From NCBI GenBank assembly GCA_026874595.1, contig CM049313.1, positions 35,551,159-35,615,158 of the forward strand: a stretch of 64,000 nucleotides of DNA, written 5' to 3'. The position numbers were made by a program, and so were the translations under genes. Source of the stretch: Sipunculus nudus (lineage: Eukaryota > Annelida > Sipuncula > Golfingiida > Sipunculidae). Each line of letters starts with the position of its first letter. Within the stretch, counting starts at the first letter, position 1. The notes under the pieces were generated by a model, which saw nothing but the letters and a program-made list of their open reading frames with translations, did not search any database and was not told where the DNA came from. Of the stretch, positions 30,208 to 42,000 are shown one piece after another.

Positions 30208-31683
30208 TCAAGTCATATCTGCTTTGGATAAATCTGGGTATCTTGGGTTCTCTATGACACCCTCTCCAAATTTCAGTTCTAAAAATTGCTTGATTTTATT
30301 AGGTGCATAGGCTTCAGTCCCAACAAACTGTACTTTTGTTCTTGGAGTCAAAAAATGTTCTGGAAATTCTCGGTCTTGCCTGTGTGTCTTGAACCAGGTA
30401 TTTTTAGTCATGATCCCATTTTTTGAATAAAATGGAAATATATCAACATGAAGGTGATTCATCTCACTGAAGTGCACTCTGTAAAAATCTCCCTCGGGGG
30501 CTTTTACCCATACAAATCCAGATTCATCCTCAAATGATTCTTTCTGACATCTTGACAGCTGAAGCGATTTTTCCATGTCATCTTTGTAAATCCCAATATC
30601 AACATCGTAATCCCAAGGAATGATGTCTGCTTGTCTGGCGGCACCGAGCAAACTGCCACCTTCAAGCCAGTATCGAACATTGTCTGATTCTAACATACGG
30701 AAGACATATCGAGCAGTGGTCCGGAGATTCTCCAAACAGCATGGAGGAGTCCATTTTCCCTTGTATAAATAATCGGGCATCTCTTTAATAACAGTTCCGA
30801 AGCATCGCGGTGTAGCTTTGGTGCAGCCATACCATTCCGGCATACCATCTGGTTGGTGCACCAACTTGACCCCAAATTGCTGGTACAATGATTTTTTACG
30901 ATTGTATTCTAGCGTTTTGTGTTTCCAAGCCAAATGTGAGTCTTTAAACAGAGGACCAATTCCATGTAAACGCTGGTTTGACAATATCCTAATTTTCCAG
31001 CTCCTCAGAGAGGTTTGTATGTATAGAGATTCCTGGATTGGCCGCCGCAAGGGAGCTGGCAGTGACAGCAGATTTTCTGTCTGCAGTAGCACCGCATGCA
31101 TCCCTCGTATCCCATCACACAAGTCATTGTGTAAATAATATTTTAATGTCCACTGCTTTTCGTTAAATACAACCCTTGTGCATTTTATGTCTACATCCCC
31201 GACTGGTAAAGCCAACATTTTAACACCAGATGGTGCTGATGTGTCAAGATTTTTCAATGCAACTTGTAATATGGATGCTGAAGTCACACTAGCAGCATCT
31301 GGAAGCAGCAACACATATTTAGTTTTAATATAGTTTTCCAACTTCAGATCGTTAGCAGATCTGTGTGGTGATGTCTCCATCACTAACATCTTAACGTTTT
31401 CTCTGCGAGGTAACCGAATAGGTGGATACGGAAGTTTATTAGCTGCTACCAATATGTTTATCCTGGGCATGGTATGTAGCAAAGCATCAACTGTTGATAC
31501 TACTCTATTATCAAAGTCTTCGAATTCTCGCAATATGATGGTCAGGTCTGCTTCGTTGAACATGTGATGCTTCATTCTTTGTGATTTATCCGACATCATC
31601 CAGTAGGTGATATACAAGTTGACACAAAGGGCCAAGCCCAGAAACCACCACAAGCATCGCTTCCTTATACATCTTCTTCTCAT
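30208..31683 (-). CDS. FKRP: Fukutin-related protein (ribitol-5-phosphate transferase)
   Basis: 491 residues in one uninterrupted coding exon. FKRP is a Golgi type II membrane enzyme that adds ribitol-5-phosphate from CDP-ribitol to the O-mannosyl glycan of alpha-dystroglycan. A basic N-terminus precedes a membrane segment at about 11-29 (LWWFLGLALCVNLYITYW). The stem and GT-like domain follow. The zinc-binding cysteines C287, C294, C315 and C316 keep the 7- and 21-residue spacing I recall for human FKRP. The LicD-type catalytic region has WLEGGSLLGAAR (339-350) and the metal-binding aspartates D358, D360 and D362 in WDYDVDIG. The length is close to human FKRP (495). Fukutin itself fits less well. 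Upstream, an acceptor TTTACAG at 31696-31702 implies a spliced 5' leader. Confidence 0.95.
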   Translation of the reverse strand: MRRRCIRKRCLWWFLGLALCVNLYITYWMMSDKSQRMKHHMFNEADLTIILREFEDFDNRVVSTVDALLHTMPRINILVAANKLPYPPIRLPRRENVKMLVMETSPHRSANDLKLENYIKTKYVLLLPDAASVTSASILQVALKNLDTSAPSGVKMLALPVGDVDIKCTRVVFNEKQWTLKYYLHNDLCDGIRGMHAVLLQTENLLSLPAPLRRPIQESLYIQTSLRSWKIRILSNQRLHGIGPLFKDSHLAWKHKTLEYNRKKSLYQQFGVKLVHQPDGMPEWYGCTKATPRCFGTVIKEMPDYLYKGKWTPPCCLENLRTTARYVFRMLESDNVRYWLEGGSLLGAARQADIIPWDYDVDIGIYKDDMEKSLQLSRCQKESFEDESGFVWVKAPEGDFYRVHFSEMNHLHVDIFPFYSKNGIMTKNTWFKTHRQDREFPEHFLTPRTKVQFVGTEAYAPNKIKQFLELKFGEGVIENPRYPDLSKADMT

Positions 31684-31695
31684 CTTACCACCTCC
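31684..31695 (-). other. FKRP: FKRP 5' leader piece in the coding exon
   Basis: Twelve bases between the predicted acceptor (ATTTACAG on the gene strand) and the ATG. The non-coding first exon should lie in 31.7-32.9 kb, but no single donor stands out. Confidence 0.5.
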
Positions 31696-32891
31696 CTGTA
31701 AATAAATAAATTTTTATGTTATCATGTTTGGACAAAAAGAATAAGAATAAAACACCAAAATTTTAACACTGCTAAAAAACCTTGAATGCTTAAACAAACC
31801 ATATAAATTATTTGCTTAGGCCAAGAAGGTTGGTTTCTCAGGCACATTTTAAAAAAAATTGGCCACTTAAATCTAATGTGATAGTTAAAGTGTTGGGCCT
31901 ATGGGTTTCTGGTAATAATTATGAAAACTATCCGCCACAAAACTCCCTGGTATCTTCAACTGGATATTTGCTTACTATCAATTATCCCTGCCCAATATAT
32001 TGCCATTAAAAATATAAATATTAAAAATATTGAGTCACTTGCCTAGTTCAAGTGTCCTCTTACTTTTGACTTTATTGAACACATATAAAAAATCATATCT
32101 TTCACTTTATAAGACTGCAAATAAATGTTCCAGGAGCAAATGTAGAACCACTCGCACACTTTCTTGACTATAGCTTTGTGTGTATATGAACGGACGTAAT
32201 GGTGATAAGAATTAATGTAATGAAGAAGTAAGAGGCAGTTGAACAAAAGTGGCGAAATTAAGACAGAAGAAGATGGTTATAAAAACGTTTTCTCTTCATA
32301 CAAGTGTAGTGCTTCATAGAGGTGCACGAGTTACTCTACATTCGTGCCATGTTGCATTTCCTAGAAACGGCAAAGCGCTGCTGACCTGGCTCAATTACTT
32401 AATTTTTTTTCGAACCCTGGACTGGAGCTCATAAAATGTTAGTAACAATAGTCAATACAAACTGAGAAAATAGATATTGCTGCCAGCTTGCTTCGCCTAT
32501 CGAGACATCTGGGCTGAAATAACTTAAATACCATGCAATGATCCAGAACACATAAGTTATCTTCAAATGACAGAATGTATGTGCGCAGCAGCTGGCGTGA
32601 GCGACAAGCTAGTCCGACAGTCCGCACACTACTGGGCGATAATCAGGGTCAATAGGAGATATTTTCTCACATGTATCAGAATATTTCTCCAAAGTAAAAA
32701 ATCCTCAGAATAAATTCAGCATCCATCGTAAAAGACACGAGTACAAATTACTGTATTGATATTTATAACCTTATAATGTTCATGATATTTTATCACAAAA
32801 ATAAGCATAAGTCAAACGAAAATTGTACCTATTAAAATCAAATATATGGGTTAATTGTACGATACACCCCTGCGAGAAACCTGCTGTCAAC
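31696..32891. promoter_or_regulatory. Shared upstream region of FKRP and PMF1
   Basis: The two start codons are about 1.2 kb apart and face away from each other, so this interval should hold both promoters and the FKRP first exon. The part from about 32140 to 32640 has more CpG than the flanks. No TATA box or core element could be assigned with confidence. Confidence 0.5.
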
Positions 32892-33073
32892 ATGGCAGAA
32901 GCGGGGGATTCAAAGTTGGTGGGAGAGGAATCAAAAGAAAACGCGTCATCTTTGGTGGAGAACCAGGATTCAACACTGCAAGGAGGAAATGAACAACATA
33001 AAACCGGGTCAAGACTAAAACATCTGCGTAATGCCATAGAAAACACCGTCCAGAGATGTGTCAAAGCAACCAG
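32892..33073 (+). CDS. PMF1: PMF1 exon 1
   Basis: 60 codons plus two bases (AG). It starts at MAEAGDS and ends in the helix ENTVQRCVKAT. The donor is CCAG|GCAAGC, a GC-type site with near-consensus flanks. No GT site nearby gives the phase required by exon 2. An upstream in-frame Met at 32823 was not chosen because it adds a non-conserved stretch and lies in the probable leader. Confidence 0.82.
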
Positions 33074-36000
33074 GCAAGCTCAAGTTCAGTTAATTGCTGG
33101 CCGATTTGTCACAAAGAGTCAAATGCTTGTGTCCAAATTAATCATTAAAGTAATTATTTTATCCGCTAAAAACAGTTTTGCTGTTCAATTTCGTGTCCTG
33201 AGAACTCCTCTGAGATCCCTGGACCAATCTTTCTGAAACCAGGCATAATTATCGGGTCACATACTTGTGAACTGGTACCAAAGAAAGAATGGTTGTGCTT
33301 GCTACCTACACTCCTTTTGCACAGTATCCATCTGTGCATGTTTTAATTTTAAAGTGAAAATAGCCAATGTATCATGAGTGGTTTAATGTATTTGGCTGGC
33401 CTTGCACATCTATAGATCTTGGATACCTCAATCTTGTGCATATGACTAGTGGCGCCATCTGCAATCATTTTTGCATGGGGTCCATAGAACATCTTTGTGT
33501 TTTCTTTGGTAACTTATATCGCAGGAGTGGTTCAATGTATCGGCCTGAAATTTTGCATATCCATCCATCTAGGATAGCTTTTTCATGTATATGTGACAGG
33601 TGGAGCCATCTCCCTTCCAATTTTCTTAGAATACATTGATGCCCTTTCCTCCTTTGGTTTGGTGTATTGGCTTGAAAGTTTGTATGACCATGAATCTTTG
33701 ATATCTTGTACACAAGCCTTGTGCTGCCACCTACAATAATTTTTCTGTAGCATCCATCCATAAATCTTGATGGAAATTGCATAAATCTCAGAAATGGATC
33801 CGTAATGCGCACCTGGTCCTTTAACCTGATCGTGTCGGGACACTAGTGAAATTGCATAATCGAGGCTGAAGCAGCCCTGTACGGGTATGTGTACAGGTTG
33901 TGACTCAGACTGCTTGACAACCAGATGTTTAACACGTCGCCCAATTAGGTATCGATACAGTAACGTATCACCCGTAACACTATTAACAAATGTATATCTT
34001 TATCTTTCCATGTTTGAAGAAACAAAACTTAGCGAAGGGAAAGAAAGTAGGGTGTTGTTTATGTGAAAATTTATTCTTCAAATTGGTTAAACTAATTCCT
34101 CTATACTACAAATGTTATCTTTATCTTTCCAAGACTGGTGGCACCACCTACAATCATGTTTTTACCTTCCATAAGAGTATAATATTAATACAGTAGAGCA
34201 CCGAATTTCCGAATGCCGAATTTCCGAAAATTCGTTTTTCCGAAAATTAAAATGGGAACCAAAAATTTATTCGTATTTCCGAAATATATTTCAAGTATTT
34301 TAAAACAGAAATGAGTATTGTAATTACGAGTCACAAGGCCTGCAGTCATGTGTTAAGCACAGTGGTGACCCTAATTAACTAGTTCTGGGCCGATGTTGTC
34401 GTCGAGGCAAAGGTGTGAAAACTACAGCTAGCCCCGCAACGCTCGGCCAACTGTACCCCTAGCAAACGAATGAGCAGTTTATCCAAGAGCTCTTGTGTGT
34501 TATCAAGCACATCTCATTTGTACTCAAGCAAGCATAGTTTGTCAGCTTTGGACAGGATGTCATGCCAAATAACTAAGCAGTTTAAAAGCATCAGCATTGG
34601 TTAGGTATAATGCATTAAACGCTTGTGCTTGAGCAGCTTTTAAATGTCCCGGTCTTCAATAACGTAGATCCATAAGAAACACTGTGTTCCGTGTCGGTCT
34701 TTTCACCTTTCCCTCCAGTGAATAAGATGAAAACAAGAGCACGCACGTATCCTTCAAGCAGGTTAGACTGATCTTTGCCAATTATGCTCAGCAATAATCC
34801 AATATTTTTTATACGTCCAGGTCGTCAATTACGAATATCGAAAAGAAACACCGTGTTCCTCAGGTAAAATAGCATTAAGTTAATCATTAACTGTCGTACT
34901 AACTTGCCGCTAGACCCTTGTCCGCATTTCCGAATGTTCGTTTTTACGAACAAAAAGCTTGTCCCCTAACGCTTTAGGAAATATGGCGCTCCACTGTACA
35001 TTCATGCATTTATCTCAGGAGTTATTTAATGTATCAGGCTTAAATTGTGTATGTCTAATAAAAAAAAATTGTCTATAGATCTTGGATTGCTTTATTTTGC
35101 ATGCAAGATGAGTGGCACCACCTACAATTGTTTTTGCATGATGTCCATCTATGCATATATTTTGGGTGAAAATCACATATCTCAGGAGTGGTTTGGCGTA
35201 TTGGCCTGAAATTGTGCATATGGACCCATCTTCTTAAACACAAGACTAGTTGCGCCACTTACTGTAACATATTTGTAAAATACTTTCAGGCATTTATCTT
35301 GAGAGTTGTGTGATGTATATTCCTTAAATTGCCATGTCCATAGATCATGGTTTGGTTTATCTAGAAGAGTATACAAAACTGATCACTGGTGGCGCCTCCT
35401 AGTCAGTTTCATCTGGGATTCATCTGTAGGTCTGTTTTTGGTGTAAATCACACATGTCAGTAGTCTTTCATATTAACGGCATGAAATTTTGCATGTGCAT
35501 CGATCTTGTATAGTTTTCTCATACACAAGACAGGTGGTGCCACCTACAATTATGTATTCATAAAATAGATTTAAGCATTCATCTCAGGACTGGTTTGACA
35601 TACCAGCCTGAAATATTTGCATGTCCTTACTGTACATCTAGGATGGCATTATCTTGTACACATGACTGGTTGACAGTGGTGGTGACAATAATTTTTTTTA
35701 GGTACATCCATCTGTGGGTCTTGGGATACTTGGGCATCTCTGATGCAACAGATTTGGAAAATGTTCTTACAAATCTACATTTTATGAATTTTAGAAGATA
35801 TCAGACTACTGTGACATTATACAGTTGGGTCAATAGGGCCAAAGATCAAGGTCACAAATAGAGGTCAAAAGGTCAAAATGTAGATGGTCATTTCTCATTA
35901 ACTATTTAAGATATCAATTTTAAACACTGATTGTTATGTAACAAGGATGCTTCTTTTGTTTACTATCATCAGTTTATATTAACCCATATATTTTATTATA

Positions 36001-39000
36001 ATAGGTACAATTTTTGTTTGACTTGTGCTTATTTTTGTAATAAAATATCATGAACAATATGAGGTTAAAAATATCAACACAGTAAATTTAGTAGGAATAC
36101 CCAACAGTGCAGAATTAGGGGTGCGGGGGATAGCAGGAGATCGTATGACTATTTTAAGACTGCTGCAAGAAGTTATAATTATTTTTTTATATGTACATAA
36201 TTTTAATTTTCTGACTTTTGAGTGCCAATTTGAAAGTTTTCTTTTTTTAGAATAGCCCTCAATTCTAAACATCATTAAACCGTTAAGCAAACTGTGGTAG
36301 TGTAGCAATATTCATGAATTTAATGTCATAAATGTTATCATGAATGACCAAAATTGTCCATTTTTAGCTCAGCTGACTATAAGTCATCTGAGCTTTAGTC
36401 GTGGTCCATTGTCCGTCTTCCGTCCGTCTGTCCGTCCGTCTGTCCGTAGATGTGGCACGTTTTGAAACCATAAGACCTAGGAATCCAAAATTCGGCATTA
36501 TGTTAGATGTCCCCAAGATCTCCTACCAAGCAGAAAACTGGGTCTTTGCAACTTCGTTCCTTTGAGAAATTAAGGAAAAACCTCAATTTTTTATTAAAAA
36601 CCTATTTTCACACTAAGTGACTTCAGGACTGCCTAATATCAAAACCACTCATCTGTTTTTCCTCATATTTACCATAAATATTCCTCTATATAGTTCCTAT
36701 GTACATGCCAGAAATTATGTCTATATTTTATAATATAAAAAAGTTATGGGCCCAAACATAATGCATTTTGTAAAAAATCAGGAAAGATATTTGATCACTT
36801 AACACAAAACATGTTAAAGCTATGGACTTTTTTCCAGTAATATAACTTTAATTATTTAAAATTAAATTGTATACCCAAAATTAGATCAAAATCTTTAAAA
36901 ATTTTTAAAATATTAACAAAAATAAAAAATGAGTACCTTAAATTTTGCCCAACTTTGACCATGGCACTTTTTTTCCTGTAAGTACTGTGGATTTAATTTT
37001 CACAGCATGTTTTTGTTAGCATTTTGTCTGTTAACACCAAAAATTTGAAACCAGTTGATCAAAAACTGTAGATTTTATTCAAGTTTTCAAGCACCATGTA
37101 ACATATTGTTTACATCAAGCTAGTGTCATGCAGTTTGCAAGAGCTCAGCTCCCCAGCTTCAGCTCTCAGTTCCTAGAATTTGGCATACAATTAGATGTCT
37201 CAAAAATCCCCTGCAATGCCAAGAATTTGGTCACTAGGACTTAATGCCTTCGAGATATTAATGAAAAACTTCATTTTTTCCATTAAAAACCCATTGTTAC
37301 ACTTCAAGAGTGCCTAATATCAAAACCACTGATCTGACTTTAATCATATATAATATACATATTTTTCTATACATTCTCTATGCACATGCCAGAAATGATG
37401 TCAGTATTGCGTAATTGTTTGAAGTTATGGGCCCAAACATAATGCACTTTTTAAAAAATCAAGAAATATATTTACTCCCTTAACAAGAGGATTGCTGAAG
37501 CTAGAGATTTTTTTAGTTCTGAATTTTTCAAATTTTATAAGTTATTAGTATAAATATAAAATTAGTACCTTAAATTTTGCCCAACTTTGACCATGGCACG
37601 TTTGTTTCCTGTGAGCACTGTTGGTATAATTTTCATATCTAGCACACATAAGGATTTCAGCTTTTTAGTTTAGAAAGCTGAAAGAAATTGGCCAAAAATT
37701 TTAGCTTTTATTAATGTTTTTATGAGACCATGTCAGACCTTGGCTCTCTCTAGCCCCTCTTGAGTCACCTGTATGTTGACCTTGTTGAACTTTCAGCAAA
37801 TTATGCATGCTTGAGGCAAGGCATAAACTGGGGCAGCCAGGCAGCTTATGGCCAGCCACAGTTGATCCAGGTGTCCAACCCAACTCATCTAGTAGTTTTA
37901 ACCAACAACATAACAATAAATTAATAAATTTTTATTAAAAGAGGAATTTGTTAGTTGATAATAACAGGAAATTAACTTGCTGTTACTGATGATATAAGAA
38001 TCTTTTATTGATGGATAGAATGTCACATATTCCAAATAACACCATGCAGTCACCTATGGTACTTTTCAGTTCAATTTTAATGATAAAAAAGTAGTCATAT
38101 TATTCATTACTAATCATTAGGGATCATATGAAGGAAATTAATGATAGACAAAGATGCAGTTGATAATATTAATCTAGATTCCTACTGTGTCTAGTGTGTA
38201 CATTGATGTGAAATTAGTCCAAAATGAATATATTACTTTTCTTTTTTTTTTAATATAAATAAAAGCAATAAAACCAGGTACTTATGATCATTATTTAAAT
38301 GTGTGAATTTTGTATATTCTGGATTCTCAACATCATTGTTTGGTGAAAACTGAATAAATACCAGACATGGTGTGAATACTTTGCAACTGTATTTAAATAT
38401 GAATATGAATATGTACTCCATTATAAAATTTCTTTCATAAGAATGGGAATTCAGGTAAAAATGAAAGTATATGAATACCAGTGCAAATACTTTCTAAATG
38501 TATTCATGAATGCATTCATGAATATATTCTTTAATATTAATTTAATAATCATTTCAGTTATATTTTATTTTAAAAAATCATACGATTCTCTTATTATTTT
38601 TAATAAAAATTATATTTGGGACAATATTTGTATTTTTTTTTAATAAATAGTTAAACTCTTATATTATATGTTCTGCTTATAAGTTATATGGCCAAGTCAA
38701 AATCTGTGTGACAATAGCACTCCATTTGTTAATAAATGAAATGAAATCAATCCTCTTCCCTGTCTACAAAGGTACTATCAAAATCATACATAAGCTAAAC
38801 AACAACAACTCATAATACAGCTTATTTTTTTACCACATAAAATTGGCATGTGCCTCAGTCTAAATCATATTTTTTTATCATATATTTCAGCTGAGCGCCG
38901 TGACCCATAGGTCCCTTGTTTATGTTATAGTAAAAGAAATATTTTCTACCAAAGAAGGTATTTTTAATTTACTAGTATATGCAGATGTTTATGAAGTACC

Positions 39001-42000
39001 AGTATGAAGTAAATATGATTGTTGATTCAAGCAATGGACCATCAGTTTACATTTATTAGCCTTGCCACTTTGCTTGTTCTGAGCTGCTCAGTCAGTCAGT
39101 AGTGATGTCACAGCTCAGTGATTTTGTTTATCAGTTGTTAATACAGCTGAGGTTTACATAGAGAAAATCAGGGTGAAAAATAGAGTGGGGAATGAAAACA
39201 GGCTAACAAACAAACCAGCAAACACTGATAAAATATCCTTTATACTGCAGGTTGTCTCTGCTTATGAAAGCCTTCCCAGAACAAGCCAAGGAAAACCCTC
39301 GTGTATTTAAATACATCAAAGAAGAAATGCAACAGCAGTTACTAAACTGTATTAAGGTGGGTTATTTACCTGCATCAACAGGAGTTATTGAGCTGTATCA
39401 AAGTGACTTGTTAATATACATGTATGGAGGTAGATTATTTTTATACATGATTCAAGGTGAGGTTCATGCCTATATCCAATTGTGTAATGTACCTATATTT
39501 AGATGAGTTAATTAACCATATCAAGGTGGATTACATGCCTATATCCAATTGTGTAATGTACCTATATTAAGGTGAGTTAATTAACCATATCAAGGTGGAT
39601 TACATAGATGTATCAAGGTTGATTATTTGCCTGTGTCAGGGCACACTTTCAGCCTGTATCAAAGCAAGTTATATACCTGTATCAGGGCAAATTATTTTCC
39701 TGTATCAAGACAAGTTATTTTCCTGTATCAAGGCAAGTTATTTACCCTTATCAAGGCAAGTTATTTGCCTGTATCAAGGCAAGTTTGTACCTGTATCATG
39801 GAAAGTAAATTACCTGTATCAAGGCAAGTTTATATTTTCCTATATCAAAGCAAGTTATTTACCTGTATCAAGGTGAGTAACATTCCTGTATCAATGGATG
39901 ATGTATGAATGGTTTCACCTTACAAGTGACCCATGGGTCATGAAGCTCAGCTGAATTTGACATGTATACATGTGATGCTTGTATTAATATTGATGTTATG
40001 ATCTGGTAAAAAAAATATTTGTTAAGTAACCTTGAAAAATTGGTAGAATGACTTCTAGAGTGCTCAAAATAAAGTTGTTTTATTTTTTTGCCCATAGTCC
40101 TTAGAAAATAGGTAACAGCAAGAAGAAAATAGATAACAGCAAGAACATTTTACTAGGAACTCCCCATATGCTAAGTTAGAAGTTTCTGTGTCAAACTCCC
40201 ATGACTTGTGATCATCTAACTTTATAAAATAGGGGACTCAAATTATGTTGTTTCACATAACTCACAGAATACAGGTCACAGTGACCTTATTTCTTATGTC
40301 AAAGGACAATGACCTCCCTTTATATTAAGAAAGACATTTCTAAAGGAAACAGTTAAAATTTGTGACCTGTCTGACATTCTGGGTGCTCAAAATTAGGTTT
40401 TCTGCTCATAGCTCAGTGAATATAGTTTAAGTTTTCTGACAAAATTTGCCCAGAAACTTCCTGGATGATGCATTAGAAGATTCAAGGTCTAAGGTATAAA
40501 ATTTGAACCCATCAGACTTTAGGGTGCTCAAATCATGTTTTTTTCCTACAACTCACAGAATATAGGTCACAGTGACTTAATTTCATGTTTTCAAGAACAT
40601 TTATCAAGGACCTCCCTGAATGTCACATTTGAAGATTCTAGGCCAAATGGATGCAATTTTTGATCTGTCTGACTATCTGGGTGCTCAAAATCATGTTTTC
40701 AGCCAGTAGCCCCACCTGGTCACCATGATCTCAATTCAGGTTTCTGAGAAGATTTGCTTAGGATCATCCTTGATGTACAATTAAAAGTTTCTAGGTCTAA
40801 GGATTATGGTTTGTGCCCTGTTATTGCCCTGAATACATTTGAAGGTCTCAAAAATACACAAAAAATGTGTAAAAATTAGAAAAAAATACAGGAGGCGGCA
40901 CCAGTCTTCAGGAATTGATGAAACAGTATTTGATCAATATGTGTGGAAAGAATCATGGCAATCAATGCATTACTAGTTATTCAGATACTGGAACTTTTGT
41001 ATGAAATTTGTAATTATTCAGGGGGGTACTTACGAGCCCAACAACACAAAGGATATAGGTCACAGTGACCTAATTTTCATGGACCTCTATGGAGGTTCTG
41101 TTAGTAGTTAGATCCAGCAGTTACAGTTTGTGCCCTGTTAATGGACAGACGGACAAAAGAGTGATTCCTATAGCTTAGATGTCAGTCAGCTGAGCTATAA
41201 ATTAAGCACTTCTAAAGAGTACTTACTGCATTGTGTGTGAATTAACTCATCAAACTACACTTATTGCTAGATGGAAATAAATTGCTTTGTTTCCAACAGG
41301 GTTGTTAAGCATCTGATTTAGACACTGAGACTGTGGTTCATGAAAATGTATATTGACATGTACAGGCTGAAATTGATACCATGTTTGAAGAAGAGGGAAT
41401 CGACGAACTTGTGGAACAACTGGATAAACTGGCAAAAGAAGCTGAAGAGAAGCAGAAGCTGACAGCATGGTTAGTGTGATAACTGTTATTGAAGTAGACA
41501 AGCTGAATCTATTATGTTACACAGTATAACTAGAAAAGCACTCAGAGAGCGCAGACCTCTGCAAAGGCAGCTCATTACCCCCATTTGGCTTTGTCAGAAA
41601 TGCAGCATTTTGCCTTTAAAAACATTCCTGAATCCATATGGTGATCTGAATCAACCCCCACAATTTAATCATTTGTTCCTTGTATTATTGCTGAGCTATT
41701 CTTGAGAATTTCATCAAAATCTGTAACTAACTTTTTGAGTAATACTGAGTAATGTTGCTAACAAACAAACAGACTGCGATACAAACCAATACCAGCAATA
41801 ACATAACCCCCCACCAACCCTTGGCAGAGGTAATAGTTTGCCCAATTTTGGACACTTCTCCAGAGACTGATACTCCAGCACACTGGGCATTATATAATGT
41901 TATATATTTTACAACATAATTTTATGTCAGTAAATTAATTTCAGTGTTACTTGCTGCACCTGTACTTGTGATAATAGTTAAGTGCAGAAGTCATCTATTG

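Noticed and set aside
32823-32891. Upstream in-frame Met extension of PMF1
   Set aside because: It adds 23 residues with no counterpart in the family. The Met at 32892 has the better context and matches the MAEA-type start.
33465-33843. Two minus-strand frames of 86 and 115 codons
   Set aside because: They fall in the 160-base-unit repeat array and overlap each other in different frames.
39357-39906. CRISPR-like look of short spaced repeats
   Set aside because: Units are head-to-tail, diverged and without unique spacers, in a eukaryotic intron. It is a minisatellite.
39595-39908. Two overlapping 93-codon frames rich in YLPVSRQV-type repeats
   Set aside because: They are by-products of the stop-poor minisatellite in the PMF1 intron, readable in more than one frame.
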